From: Aphis gossypii
Taxonomy: Eukaryota > Arthropoda > Insecta > Hemiptera > Aphididae
Direction: 5' to 3'
Assembly (NCBI RefSeq): GCF_020184175.1
Contig: NC_065533.1
Location: 52,180,351 to 52,244,350, forward strand
Length of the DNA: 64,000 nt
The position numbers and the translations under genes are program-made. The notes beneath the pieces were generated by a model. The model was not told the DNA's origin. It searched no databases and saw only the letters and a list, made by a program, of their open reading frames with translations. Positions 49,201 through 60,899 of the stretch are shown piece by piece; the stretch's first letter is position 1, and every line of letters starts with the position of its first letter.

Positions 49201-52012
49201 TATAATATGTACCAACCCAATCATATTATTTAATGGTAAATAGATAAGACGGAATAATTGTACAAATAAAACTAGGTAGTAGACATTTTCTAAATAAATA
49301 ATAGTTTAGTATAGTATTGTCTGCATTTTGCTGAATATTTTTAAAGAAGCTTTTTTTATAACCTATAGCAGGGGCGGCCAAACAGTCGATCTCGGACTAT
49401 TTCAAAGTCGATCATGTTAGAATTTATTTTTAGGGCCACACACTCTATATGTTTCTTAATAATAATAGTTATTCAATAATAATAAAAAAAAATGTATGGA
49501 AGTTGATCCTCAAAGGTGAAGTGTATTTTTAGTAGATTGTGACCAAAAAAAGTTTGGCCACCCCTGACCTATGGCATGTTTCATTTCAACACATCTATTT
49601 TATTCTTTTACCCCAATTTTAAAATAATTTATTAAATTAAAATAATGAGTCATAAATCATTTAAAAGATTACTATTGACTTTATAAGGTTTATTAAAGAA
49701 ATAATCATTATAAATATTTCTAATTTCACGCCAATGTAGGTATCATGTGTTTGTATTATAAAGTTATTTAGAAACCTAACAATATATCTAATGTGAACTC
49801 CTAATCTTGAATACGAAAGGATATGTAGCTACACAATATTAAAACATAATTTAAAAATCAAAATTATAAAATATACAGGTATGTAAATAGATCTAGATAC
49901 TTAGATAAAAATTTTGAAACAAAAAAACGAGAAAAACATTGTTAATATTTAAATTTTAAATAACTTTAACTAGATATACATTCAACAATTCAGAACATAA
50001 ATTTATACCCTATATAAATAAATAAATAAATAAATATTAGTTATCTGTTACTCAAAATTAAACATTAATTTGACGCAAATAGTTTGGTAGCCAGAAACTT
50101 AATGTGATGAATTCTAAGTTATTTTTAGAAAATAACAAATGGATTTAATTGTTTACGTACAATATACACTTTGTATTTTTTCAGCATAGCTCATTTGCAA
50201 TCCAAGTTGTTTACCTTATCCTGAAGCGCCCTAAATTATAGAATTTTATTTCATAATGTATTTTACCTAGAAACAATTTTAAGCATTGTATATATTATTT
50301 GAATTTTTAATACTTTCATAAAAATGACTTTATTTCTTTTATGTTTTAAAACATTTTTTTAGTACCTATAATATGCCCTATATACTTAAAATTCTATAAT
50401 CATCCATTATTATTTTGTATTAACCTAACATTTATGGTTTCAATATTATTTTAGTAACTATAATCTTTATAATAATGTAAGACAAGTAACGTTTTAACAT
50501 GAATCAATCATCAAATAGTTGAATACCACTTACTTTAACTACCCATAAATTATAAAAGTTATATCTTTCAATGTACCTATAACAAATGAAGTGAATTTTT
50601 TACAAACACACAATACCTAGGTACATAAAGAATTTGCTTTTTGCATATATTAAAATAATAAGCAGACTATATGATAAAATAGAAATCCAATAACTATAAA
50701 TTTTATAAAAACAAGTAAATACCTAAATCAAAAGTTTGACGAAAAATTTTTTTTTATTATTATTTTCCCAGAATAATTAATACTAAATGTCTTACTACTT
50801 AAAAATAGAGTACCTTTAGTTTTTCATGAGGAAAGTAGGTAGGTTATCTACTCATAATTCTTATAACATTTTATCAAGCATTTTATTTTTTGTTACCACA
50901 CTTAATTTTTACTCTTTAAGTTAAAATAAAAATGAATACAAATACATAGTTATTATAATAAATTGTACAATGCATTGGTTAAAATAACATTTAATAAAGG
51001 ACTTGCCTACTAAAGATTTTATAATCTATATGATAATAATGCAATTAAAATTATTTACCCAAAGATAAATAAGAGTTGAATGATTCTAAGATACCTATTG
51101 AAGAATATTTGAATATTATTGTTCTTAACCTAACCTTTATCTTAAATAAAATAGACTAGTCATAAGCAGATGTAAATTAATACTTTAAGCCTATGCTTAC
51201 AGTAAGGTTATTATTATATTTGTTCTACTTAAGGAGATTAGGTATATATAATTTAAAATAATCATTTTGATTATGTTGAGCTTCATTGAAATGTCAAATA
51301 AGGATCATAAAATGCAAAAATACTGTCAAAAGGAATGTTTCCTATTGTATAGATGAAATGAATAGAGATAATCATACTAATGTCAGCCAAATCATTTTTC
51401 ATATGTTTGATAATATTTGAGAAACAGAGCACGAGAAAATGTGAAACTCTTGAATGAAGTCCACGCGTTCCACATAAATAAGAACAGTTTTTTGGTTTTG
51501 ATCGATCATCTCGAAATTAAAATAAAAAGTAAACAAACAGAAAGGAGAATAATGATATGTATGTTAACGGTTTAATGGGTACTGAACAAGCGACATTTGT
51601 TAATTTGTAAACAGGACGTGCGACGAAACGTATGATGAATTAACGTAAGACGAAACAGATAAGCAGATGGTTTGATCGAGTCGACCTTGAAAACAGAAGA
51701 ACACAAGCGGACAGATAACTGGTCGTTGATCGTCGGCACCGGAACGTTGAATTCGAGCCGTCGGTACGGCCGAGCAAAGGGGCGACGACAGACGAAACGG
51801 TCTGACGACCGGAGGACGTCGGTGGACGACGCCGCACGGCTAAGGCCATCGTCGACGACGACGACATTATAGATAAGGGCAACAACGGCAAACTACGACC
51901 CACTAACACGACTCACGAGACGACTTAACGATATTGTATTATACAGTCGGCGTTATACGGACGGTACATACCTTTCGTTAGACGTGTGGACCGCCGCAGC
52001 CGAATGGTCCAT
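34225..52012 (-). CDS. RhoGEF2: RhoGEF2-type Rho guanine nucleotide exchange factor (ARHGEF11/12 family), 33 coding exons
   Basis: Exchanges GDP for GTP on Rho1, linking G-alpha-12/13 signals to actomyosin contraction at the cell cortex (family knowledge). Coding exons on the minus strand, 5' to 3': 51972-52012, 44386-44657, 44107-44321, 43286-43504, 41821-41976, 40773-40848, 40269-40429, 40103-40207, 39897-40010, 39728-39826, 39561-39653, 39303-39496, 39058-39241, 38884-38995, 38642-38806, 38510-38578, 38333-38423, 38193-38271, 37678-37736, 37543-37614, 37267-37478, 37003-37196, 36549-36742, 36249-36474, 35885-36119, 35723-35810, 35530-35658, 35358-35464, 35140-35292, 34899-35069, 34641-34831, 34415-34523, 34225-34301. 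Every junction is GT-AG and in phase; the sum is 4662 nt, 1553 residues plus stop. Order: PDZ, coiled coil, PPLPPR proline motifs, RGS-like, C1, DH, PH, acidic/Ser-rich tail with a coiled segment. The start has a strong context (GCCGCCATGG). An alternative splice of the last exon would change only the final residue. Confidence 0.93.
35530..36119 (-). other. RhoGEF2: PH domain of RhoGEF2
   Basis: Exons 35885-36119, 35723-35810 and the start of 35530-35658 encode residues about 1135-1260. The strand pattern runs from HKLIHEGGLWLRI through MIELHVLLLEDLIILL and YVLKYYG and ends in the usual C-terminal helix (TTSSNERKTWFRHI), where the Trp-containing helix caps the fold. It follows the DH domain directly, as in all Dbl-family factors. 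Confidence 0.93.
36249..37478 (-). other. RhoGEF2: DH (Dbl homology) catalytic domain of RhoGEF2
   Basis: Exons 37267-37478, 37003-37196, 36549-36742 and 36249-36474 encode residues about 914-1125. Visible landmarks are the first helix (QEVINELYHTERSHIRGLKVL), the central FCARQQIALESL helix and the conserved LKDILPTGMIRLTKYPLLF segment. This is the Rho exchange module. Confidence 0.95.
38642..38995 (-). other. RhoGEF2: C1 (phorbol-ester/DAG-type) zinc finger of RhoGEF2
   Basis: Two exons (38884-38995 and 38642-38806) join to give a complete C1 signature: H649-x12-C662-x2-C665-x13-C679-x2-C682-x4-H687-x2-C690-x7-C698. All eight zinc ligands are present. A C1 domain distinguishes insect RhoGEF2 from the mammalian ARHGEF11/12 proteins (family knowledge). 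Confidence 0.93.
39058..40010 (-). other. RhoGEF2: RGS-like (LH) domain of RhoGEF2, five exons
   Basis: Exons 39897-40010, 39728-39826, 39561-39653, 39303-39496 and 39058-39241 encode residues about 416-640. The segment begins HLEEHGPFKSFTKLVEH, continues with HNAHLAVFLNYVISNSDPSA and ends RRFTMAAALATVMSKIFGLR. This is the all-helical RGS-homology domain of the p115/LARG/PDZ-RhoGEF class, which binds activated G-alpha-12/13 (family knowledge). Confidence 0.9.
41159..41200 (-). other. Coding-like segment between RhoGEF2 exons 5 and 6, no AG acceptor
   Basis: Minus-strand reading gives VLSPTQAMLVRQME followed at once by a good donor (GAG|GTAGGT). It is in frame with the next exon (DSPNLSLC). 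A stop lies three codons upstream and no AG sits between, so a canonical splice cannot include it; the gene model is in frame without it. Confidence 0.35.
42075..42477. mobile_element. hAT-type MITE in RhoGEF2 intron
   Basis: 403 bp with inverted ends CATAGGCGTGC...GCACGCCTATG, G-rich and C-rich inner ends, and a perfect 8-bp target duplication AAAATAAA (42067-42074 and 42478-42485). The 8-bp duplication marks it as hAT. It has no coding capacity. Confidence 0.85.
43286..43504 (-). other. RhoGEF2: Coiled-coil exon of RhoGEF2
   Basis: Residues about 177-249 are rich in Glu, Lys, Leu and Arg with heptad-like spacing (for example LERWQTFRLMLEKEQR and LKRELTGAERRVKTLQDQL). A coiled coil at this place, between PDZ and RGS-like domains, is usual in arthropod RhoGEF2. 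The next exon (41821-41976) adds two PPLPPRNP motifs that could bind SH3 domains. Confidence 0.8.
44386..44657 (-). other. RhoGEF2: PDZ domain exon of RhoGEF2
   Basis: This exon covers most of a PDZ domain at about residues 39-115 of the predicted protein. It shows the carboxylate-binding loop GYGM (residues 50-53), followed by the typical AGLHSGDKIIKVNGVNV strand and HTEVVELIK helix. The domain is closed by SSTQVELTVQQRP from the next exon (44107-44321). In the Drosophila orthologue the PDZ is a membrane and T48 anchoring module; that role is from family knowledge, not from this sequence. Confidence 0.93.
45926..45974 (-). other. Possible alternative exon inside RhoGEF2 intron 1
   Basis: A 49-nt segment bounded by TTATGTAG and GTAATG. 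Read in one frame it gives YINAFRWTLAKKSHE and ends TG, so it joins in phase to the PDZ exon (TG|G, Trp) and stays open. It does not fit the phase of the known first exon, so it would need another first exon. It may be chance. Confidence 0.25.
47807..48620. mobile_element. hAT-type non-autonomous element in RhoGEF2 intron 1
   Basis: 814 bp; ends CAGTGGTCCTCA...TGAGGACCGCTG. Flanks CTATAAAC (47799-47806) and CAATAAAC (48621-48628) match at 7 of 8 bases. The interior near 48045-48320 has a different texture (GGTGGTGCATTTGCACCACC palindrome) and may be a nested insert. Confidence 0.8.
49369..49566. mobile_element. hAT-type MITE, short copy
   Basis: 198 bp; ends CAGGGGCGGCCAAAC...GTTTGGCCACCCCTG. 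Flanks ACCTATAG (49361-49368) and ACCTATGG (49567-49574) match at 7 of 8 bases. It belongs to the same family as the copy at 60596-60892. Confidence 0.85.
51972..52012 (-). CDS. RhoGEF2: First coding exon of RhoGEF2
   Basis: ATG at 52012-52010 lies in a near-ideal context (GCCGCCATGG). It encodes 13 residues (MDHSAAAVHTSNE) plus two bases, then the donor AG|GTATGT. These two bases complete an Arg codon with the first base of the PDZ exon 7.3 kb downstream. It lies at the edge of a GC-rich island, as expected for a first exon in this genome. Confidence 0.85.
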
Positions 52013-53228
52013 GGCGGCTGTTCAAGACGACGACGGTGCACCCTCTAGGTGGAGGCGGCCAAGCGGTATGGCGGCTACGACGACGGCGGCGGCGGCGACA
52101 ATCGGCCGGCGGATCATGTCGATCATGACGTCTACATGTCGACCGTCTTCGCATCGGTGTCTCGACGGAGTCTGTGTCGTTGCGCGTTGTCAGGGGGGGC
52201 CGCTACTGCTGCTGCTGCTGCATCCGGCGGAAAAGCGGGCTACGCGATTATTTTGGCATCCGGTCCGTGAATGTGTGCGAGAACGACTGCCGTGCCAGTC
52301 AGTGTGTGTGTGCGCGCGCGCGCTCGCGTGTGTGTGAGCAGTACTCGCCAGTTATACGCGCGTGTTGGTGTGTGTATGCGTGCGTGTGTGTGTGTGTGTG
52401 TGTGTGTGACGCGTGCGAGCGAGATGCTCACGAAACGCGCGACGGACGACGACGACGACGACGCCGAATCCACTTCGGTAGGGTCGTGTGGTGGAGGCGG
52501 TGTGGCGGTCGGGGGAAACGCGTCCGGAAAGAAAAATCGGGGAAAAAAAAAAATCCAAATCAACAAGTAACCGTCTGGCGCGCGCAACACACACACACTG
52601 CACACACGACAATAATTATTATTACTATTATTATTATTATTATTATTATCGGTCACAGTGTATTATCACCAACACACAGAGTCCGCGGACGGACGTAAAC
52701 AACAACAACAACGACGACGACAGAGTCGTGGATCTCGCCCGTCGAAACGTGGGATTTATAATAATAATATTATATTATTTAAAATATTCTTTAACGACGA
52801 CCGACCGCAGGCCGATGTTTAGCGAAAAACGGTAACGTTCGAGGTATAAGCGTCGTACGCGGCCGCCGCTCGCGCTCGTGCTACGGTAGTGTTGCCGTTG
52901 CCTGGCTCAGTGCTGTGTCGCTGTTGCGCGGCCGGTGATGGAACGTGCCCAAACACAGCGGACGGCGGCGGTTGCGGCCGAACACTGCGCCGACGGGGCC
53001 GATCCCCACCACGGCGGCCGCCGCCGCCGCCGCCGTCGCCGACGACTACACAACGGGTACGCCACTACGGCGTCGTCGTCGTCGTCGCAGCCTGCGGTGA
53101 GGGGCGCGGGACACCGGCCACTACTCCGTAAACCTACACGTAATATTCACCACCGCCGCCGTCACCGTTTGCGTGCGCGCGCGTGTGTGTGTGTGATACG
53201 ACGTCGCCCGCCGCGCAATTATAATTTA

Positions 53229-53259
<31 letters not shown>

Positions 53260-53780
53260 GGCACCAGCACCGGCTCCGACGACGGTCGTGTCCGCCGCAC
53301 CACCTGCAGACCTGACCGTCGCCGCCGATGCTCTCCGACCGTAGGCGGGCGGGCGGGGAGTGTTCGGCGTGCGTGTGTGCGCGCGCGCACAACAATAATA
53401 ACAATATTATTATTGTGTGATGATTGGAAAACGTTTTACGCGGGTTTTTGCTCGCATCGTTTGTTTCGTACGGCGGTGCCGCCCCTCCGGTCCCCGGCTT
53501 TTCGGCGAAATCACGACAAAACGTTATTATTATTATTATTATTAACAATAATAAACGATTGACGTACACAATAATATTATTGTTGTTGTTATTAAAATAT
53601 TAAATATTATAATTACGCGCCGAACGCGTAACGTACGACAACGTGGGCACCACCTGCTGGCTAGGTGCGGCGCGCTCGGCCGGCGCACTGGCGATCGGCG
53701 CGGTACGCTGATAACGCTCGCGCGCGACCGCCGTACGGGACGGAGAGAAAAACGCGCGACGAATCATCGGAATTATGATT
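52013..53780 (-). promoter_or_regulatory. GC-rich promoter/5' UTR island of RhoGEF2
   Basis: About 1.8 kb of CpG-rich DNA with CGA, CGT and CCG runs, a TG tract (about 52380-52408) and ATT/TAT tracts (about 52616-52650). Six-frame openings here are long only because GC-rich repeats lack stops. I cannot fix a start site; upstream UTR exons or a divergent transcript are possible. Confidence 0.55.
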
Positions 53781-53799
53781 ATATTTTGAAGATATAAAT

Positions 53800-56700
53800 A
53801 AGATTTTTCTGGTTTAATCGGAAACCGCGTCGCGCGGCACATGACATGTTTGCGCACATTTCTCGACTCGCAGATGTTCTGTGTAATATTTTCATCACTC
53901 GTTACGGTCGTTGTCGTTTTAATACCGTCGGCCTCTGTTTCTGAGCGTACGCGTTTTATCATATTTTATTTATTTATTTTTATTTTAGGCACTATATTAG
54001 TACCACACTGCGCGTCGTCTGCGCGACGATCTGCGGTTTTCATAATACATATTATAATGTCGTTTACTCAAATAATTATTGTTATTATTCATAATAATCG
54101 TTAATGATTATAATCATTATAGTAAGTCAATAGGTAGTCGATATTTTTAAAACGCCCGCCGCTGTTAGAACGACTGCAGTGAGAAAATCTTGTAATACAT
54201 TTTTAAGCTTTTTAAACGAACATAATATAACAAAAAAAGTAAAAAATGTCAGATATCTTTAAATAGATTAAAATGATCGATAATATTTTAGAAATGTCAT
54301 CACTTTTAGAAAATCCTTTCATAAACATTTAGTTGTGATTTAAACTCACTAAGGTCATTTACTTTTTAAATCACAACAAAATTGGTTTAGTAGAAAACTT
54401 ATGTTGCTTAAATATTTCGGCTTTGAATTTTTTGGTTAAATACCTACTGAGATTTATCGATTTTCAACCACCATATTAAGTAACAATTTGTTTCACTTTG
54501 CAATCAGAAACCACCTTAATGTATCACTATAAAATCAATACATTCATTACTCCACTCAGGGTTTGAAAATCTTGTGTACCCACTAGGTACCCATAATATT
54601 TTCTTGAATATATATTGCACAAAATAATTGTATAATCTTTATGTATGAAATTTAATTGAATAAAAATTAAAAACTATAGTGGTATCAAAATATCTTGTTG
54701 TTTTATATACACTATTTACTAATACTTACTCTCAAAATTAATAATTATTTTAATAACTTGATGTTTTATATTGTGTCATGGAAAGTGTGTAGATATGATT
54801 ATAAATAAAAAAAGATCTTTAAAATTTAAATATCGATGGTTTTTATTTTGCTAATAATATGAAAAACGTGTTGTTAACATATGGTCAATATCTAATGATA
54901 GGTGTTTACTTTAATTGAATATTTACAAAACAATCTATAGTATTCTTAAAAATAATTACATTTACTATTTTTTTTTTTTTTATTCAACTCTTTATCTGTT
55001 CTATATATTTTTTTTATGTTTTCTATACCGGCATTCATTAGATACAATACGTACGGCAGGTAGTCCTGAAATCGCGTGACTTGAATTCGAAACCAACTTT
55101 TATTGTCTAATCCAATTAGATAATTTTTTTATACAACAAAATCTAGAATAATATTATGTAACTTTGATTGACGTGTGAACGATTAACAAAAAAAAACCGC
55201 AAAAACAGATCTTCTATTGATAAACATTTTAGATATAGCTATATTGTAGTAAATAATACAAAAGTCAGTACTTTTCAATTATTGTATTTGTATCTATTAA
55301 GTCACCCAATTTTCGTATTGACGTTACATAAGCAGGTGGCAAAGAGTTAAATCATCGAAACATGTTCAATACATGCAGTGATGAAATGCCATGAAATGTA
55401 TCACTCTGCTCGGCCTTCGGGGAAGGTATACTAAAATTATTTTCTGTCTTGAAGACAAAAAGTCAAAAACCAAACATTTCTAATTACGGTTTCGACTACC
55501 TTATAGACACCCATCCAAAAATCAAAAACATTATTAGATTCATAATTTGGAATTACATTTTATTGTAATGCAATTTATGTAGGTATCTATGTAACATTAT
55601 ATTTGGTATAATTTAATCATTTATTAATATTATAGCATATAGTTATATTAGTATGGTTATAATAAGTAATAGCAATAGTACATTTTTATAACTTTTAATG
55701 TGCATTCTACATTACCAGATTGAGGGGTGGTAGGCTTTACAATATTATATTTGAATTTATACTATTGGATATAGGTATTTATATCTCTTTCATATTGCAC
55801 ACATGGAAAGATAAAGAAAAAAATATAGAGGTAAAGCAGGTTCATGTTTAGGTTGCAAAGGCACTAAATAATGTTAAAATGTGTTGCTATTGTTGCTACT
55901 TGCATACATATATAGTGTTTTATAATTTAAAAATATTTGAGATTATTGTTGAAAACATACTAATCATTTATTGTAAATATTTATGTTTATCAGAAATATA
56001 GTAAAGGTTACTTTTTTTTTTGTTTAAAACCGATGACGATGCAGGATCACGCTTTCGCTACACCACCACGATGTAGTAATTACTTATCATGAAAACAACA
56101 TTATTTAGATTTTTATAATTAATAATTAATAATAATTATTGTGTTTATTAAGATATTACTAATATGTTAAATCGAAGAAAAATAATGATAAATAATATGA
56201 CAATATAAATATTATTATTTATTATTTGATAAGGACTTAAATTGATTAAGTCACTCCAAGTTTCCCCCTCCCCTCATTTGCGCCAATGATAATAAACATT
56301 AACATGGACCATTAATTTGACGTTGACGATGCCAACTCCTCAAATGACTATGTATACCTACTGTCTTACTATTATATTGGGCATTATGCCCATTAAATAA
56401 ATACATAGATTATAGCTCATAGTAAGAACTATGTACTTATATATGTACGTATTTGCATAATACAGTGGTATTTATTGTGTATGTTGTTAAGAGTGGTGCA
56501 ATAAAAAAGTATTTAATACCAATATTTAATTTATTATTTAAATGAACAATTGAAAACTGTTTTTATTAATTAAACGACTAAGGAATTAGGTACCTACAAT
56601 AACAATTTTTTTTTTTTTTTACTAAATACATAGTATAATTTAAATAGCATATTGGTATATATTTGTAACCAACAAAAGTATTACACCATAAACGGTCAAT

Positions 56701-59685
56701 TTGTTTTCTAGACTAGAACAGATTATGATTTATAAATGGAAAATAACAGATGTTTTTTTTTTTTACTTAAGTTTAATTACTTATGAAATGACTAAATAAT
56801 ATGTAATAAATTTATCATAGCTTTTACTTAATTTTTTTTTTTTTATAAAATATTGGTATAATTTACATAAGAACCGTATACATATTATGTATATTTTATT
56901 TTTTTACAAATTCAATAAATAAAAGAATACTTAAATAAAATAAATTGTAAAAAAAATATATTTCTTTACCTTAATTTATTGAATGTTATATTTTTAAATA
57001 AAAAAAATATTTCAAAAAACTCCAAATCTAAAAAATATGATTCATAATTTAGAAAATAATTTTTTAGTTGAAAGTTATGTCCAAAATTCAACCTCACTAA
57101 GTTTTGAATACAGATAATAATATGCGCATAAGAATTTGAAGTATAATACTATACCTAATACCTATAGCCCGCGTAGGTATTCAAATTTAAAGTTACAAAA
57201 TTAAACATATTTCCAATGAAGCTTTGATGGCCAATGCACTTTATAACGATGTTTTCTATTATCAATGAATAATGATTAATAATACTCGTATATTAAAACT
57301 CAAATATATAATATAAATAATATGATAATAATTTCAAAATTGCATGCAAGACATAATAACTATTCTAAATGCGGTATTCTAATACCATGGTTAGATGTGT
57401 AAAATCATGTATACTGTAGACAAAGTAATAAATATTCAAAACCATAATTTTATTAATAAAATCAAATCAAAATTTATTGTTAGTCAAAACGATTTCTCTA
57501 ATCATTAATTGGTAATCATATTTCATACCTAATTAACCATGTGACAGATTTGTATATTTTAAAATATTCGGTAGGTACATAACATTAAATCACAAGATTT
57601 CCACAAAGTATGGACAGGAATAATACAGTAGAATACCACTAGAATTAATGACATTATTTAATGATTTGTATCACCTATTCTATTTTATGTTTTATTATTA
57701 TTATTATATTATTGTCTCATTCTCACTATACATTATATACAATTTATCACAGACGTACCTATATTAGGTAAATCTTTTACGGCGTTGGTATAGGCAAATA
57801 ATATACATATCGTGAATTACAATTTATTAAATAATAATATTATTCGTAATATCTAATAATTATCTATTTTGTTTTTGTGATGTAATCAATTATTGATGAT
57901 TCGTTTTAACTTCATATATGAATTAAAAACGTTTTGAAAATATACATATAATACATTCCAAGAAATGTACAGGTGATTTATGTTTAATTATAGTTGTCTT
58001 TTAATTATATTTTATTGCTCGTGGTGTATGAAATAACAAAAGGTAAAGTAAACTCTAAACGATTAAAAACTTACAAACTTGCCAATATATTAGATGAATT
58101 CTTATATAATAATTAAAACTAAATATCAAACGTTAGTTTAATTAAGTTTTAACTTAGTTTAATATTTTAGTGAGATCATGACTCCTAGTAAAAATAGTAA
58201 CAACATAATATATTATAAGAAGTTTATCCAACGGCTACTTATTATATGCTACTCAATCAACACGTTTTATAGTTAGCTGAATTATATATAATATTTTGTT
58301 TAGGAATTCAAATAAATTATGTCAACAGCTGTTTTTCATTTGTTATGTAGGTGAATATAATTTACATACCTACCCAATATCATATTTCAATTGAAAACAA
58401 CAAGTCCATCTCGAATTTTTTACTTTATACTTGTATGACCGATAAAAATTAGTTAACTTACTATAAAACAAATGAAAAATGTTTGCGTATCTCTCGGGCT
58501 TTTTTATTTTAGAAACAACAATAATGGTTTCAACTAATAGCTCATAGTTTGCTTTAAAAGGTGTTGCTTACTTGTTCGGAATGAATAGGAAATGGTTATT
58601 ATGTTGTCTCTACTCAGAAATGTCAAGTAAATATTATATGCACATTAAATTAAATGAGACAATGCCGCCGCCGCGTATATTGCAGAGTGCAGGTACCAAG
58701 TCGGAATAGATCGGAATCGAACGTGTTAAAACGGAACATGGCATGGCCGCATGGGGGCTATTCTTGAAATCATACGAATAGTATCCGTATACGGACGATT
58801 CGCATACTCGATTTCCGTATAAGGACGAAAAACGGTATTCTTGAGTTTTTATTTTCCCGTGTACGGAAATGTTTCCGTGCTCACGGAAAACTTTCACGTG
58901 ACGACTACCGGATATATCTATTATTGGTTTGTTTGTAAAACAATATAATTACAATAGTTCAGACATTGCTAACATTATGAATTTTGATAAATGTTTAGAC
59001 TATACTATCTTAAAAATTGGTTAATACTAAGTACTTCTATCTGTAGGCTGAAGTGGAGCAGAAACCAAAAAATTGAGGAATGGCAAACGAAGGCTATCAC
59101 TGGGATAAGTAGGATGAGTAGTATAAATTATATTTTATAAAGCCACTCGACACTCGTAATATCCATACAATAAACCAGTTTTACATAACCAAAAAATTAA
59201 AAATATTGGTCCTTTATACAGTTATATAAATTATGTATTGATGTATGAATAAATTATATAGAAATATATTTTTAAAAAATAATTTTAAAAATTTTTTTTT
59301 TTAATACCTACATTTTTAAAATAAATAATATCAAGTAACAATAAAACTAGGTACCTAGTGTTTTATACTATTATACGAGGAGTCACAAGTAGATATTAAA
59401 TAACAAAAACATAATACATTATCTATAATTTATTCTAACATCATTACAGAAATATGGAAAAGTTAGTTCGAGGTCAGTCGATACCGAAAAAAAGGCTAAT
59501 GGTCGGATCGAAACACGATGAATTCAAGATCGTTATTCGTAACCAATAGTTGAGTTCATCAATATTTATACAAATTACGTCATTGGTGCTAAGCATAATA
59601 CGAGTAATATGCATACGGAGGCAAAATAGATAATGTTGAATTTAAATTCTTTAAATTTTTTCCAATACTACCTATACAAAACACA

Positions 59686-59716
<31 letters not shown>

Positions 59717-59988
59717 GTCAGCGACTAGCAAACTTAATAAAATGGTTTTTCGAATCATCTACACGCAATTTATACTTAGGCTTTAAATAAATAAAAATAC
59801 ATATTTCTATATGAGTATATTATGACTATAAAAACATTTTATCTATACGAGTGTACCTATAATAAATATATTTTACAGTTTTGTTGTGTTATCGTTATAG
59901 CATCGTTATTAGCAAAGTGCGGTTCACCATGCATTTCGTCACGAGATTTTAAATTGTTTTTTTACTTCAGTGTTTTAACGAGTCGAAG
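53800..59988. other. AT-rich intergenic region
   Basis: No supported gene. The opening at 53841-54104 begins with a hydrophobic, signal-like string (MFCVIFSSLVTVVVVLI) but degrades into poly-Ile. A TAA microsatellite lies near 59684-59714. Confidence 0.5.
58780..58895. repeat. Cluster of CCGTAyACGG/CCGTGyTCACGG palindromes
   Basis: Four related palindromic units in 110 bp: TCCGTATACGGA (58784), TTTCCGTATAAGGA (58812), TTTCCCGTGTACGGAAA (58853) and TTTCCGTGCTCACGGAAAA (58872). The minus-strand opening across them (58634-58897) is probably incidental. Confidence 0.5.
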
Positions 59989-60031
59989 ATGACGTCTGAC
60001 TACGCTCTGACTATGGGTGATACATGTCAAG
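59989..60031 (+). CDS. Candidate first coding exon of a plus-strand gene
   Basis: ATG in good context (GAAGATGACG) encodes MTSDYALTMGDTCQ plus one base, then the donor CAAG|GTACAC. Upstream, TTACTTCAG|TG at 59970 could be an acceptor or a TCAGTG initiator. Continuing exons would be downstream, possibly beyond 64000. No protein family can be told from 14 residues. Confidence 0.3.
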
Positions 60032-60595
60032 GTACACATTTTTTGCGGAAAGTTATGATAGTTTTTAAAGTTTAAATGTTTATCAGTTAGGTATTATTAT
60101 GTATGGATATTAGTACCTGTATAATGTTATATTATATATGTGACATTACCCAGGCACCCAGCACAATTATATTACTGAATGATGCATACCATACTTATCA
60201 TATTGTATCTATGTATATAATTATATAATATTGCATTTATTATTTAAGTATAAAATGAGAAAATGTATAATACATTTATGTCTTTTCATTTTCTATATGC
60301 GGCAGAAAAAAATAAAAATAATATTCGGTAGGCTTTGCAGGAGTGGTCCAATATTTAACACATAAACACTGGTAATTGCATAATGGGACCACATAACGGT
60401 GAGGCGCGTAGGTAGGTATTAGGACTACACAAGGTGATCTATTTAAGTGTTTACAATTATTATTATTTTGAAAAGTTTTAACTTTTTTAAATATTACAAT
60501 TTTACATAATTTGTTGCCATTGTATAATACTTTTTTTTTGAATTTTGATCGTTATAATTTTTATATCTTTTACTTTTTTGAATGGTAACATGCAT

Positions 60596-60892
60596 CAAGG
60601 GCGGTCAAATGGTCGATCGCGGAAAATTTCAAAGTCGATTATGGTAGAATTTATTTTTAGGGCCACTCGCAGGAAAATTAATCAAAAAATTATAATTATT
60701 ATTTATTATTATGTTATTTTTAGTAATTAGTTAATAATACTTGTTGTATGTTTATATAAACTTTATGTAAGTATGCTTTTTAATAATTATAGTTATTCAA
60801 TAATAAAAACAATTTCTATGGAAGTCGATTTTCAAAACTGAAGTAGGTATATTTTTAGTAGATCGTGACCAAAACAAGGTTGGCCACTCCTA
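60596..60892. mobile_element. hAT-type MITE, longer and older copy of the 49369 family
   Basis: 297 bp; ends CAAGGGCGGTCAA...TTGGCCACTCCTA. Flanks ACATGCAT (60588-60595) and ACATACAT (60893-60900) match at 7 of 8. It shares TTTCAAAGTCGAT, GAATTTATTTTTAGGGCCAC and TTTTTAGTAGATCGTGACC with the short copy. Confidence 0.85.
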
Positions 60893-60899
60893 ACATACA

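Larger units (their letters stand above)
44658..51971 (-). other. First large intron of RhoGEF2 (7.3 kb)
   Basis: AT-rich intron between the first coding exon and the PDZ exon. It holds two hAT-type elements (47807-48620 and 49369-49566), an AAAT tract near 50016-50038 and one exon-like segment (45926-45974) described separately. I see no other supported gene. Confidence 0.75.

Noticed and set aside
52174..53569. Overlapping openings in the RhoGEF2 promoter island
   Set aside because: They consist of TG/CA, CGA and TAT repeats with no structured protein and no splice support.
53841..54104. Plus-strand ORF with a signal-peptide-like start
   Set aside because: It turns into poly-Ile/Phe typical of AT-rich DNA, and no exon or promoter evidence supports it.
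58634..58897. Minus-strand 87-codon opening
   Set aside because: It runs through the palindrome cluster and lacks any recognisable domain or splice context.
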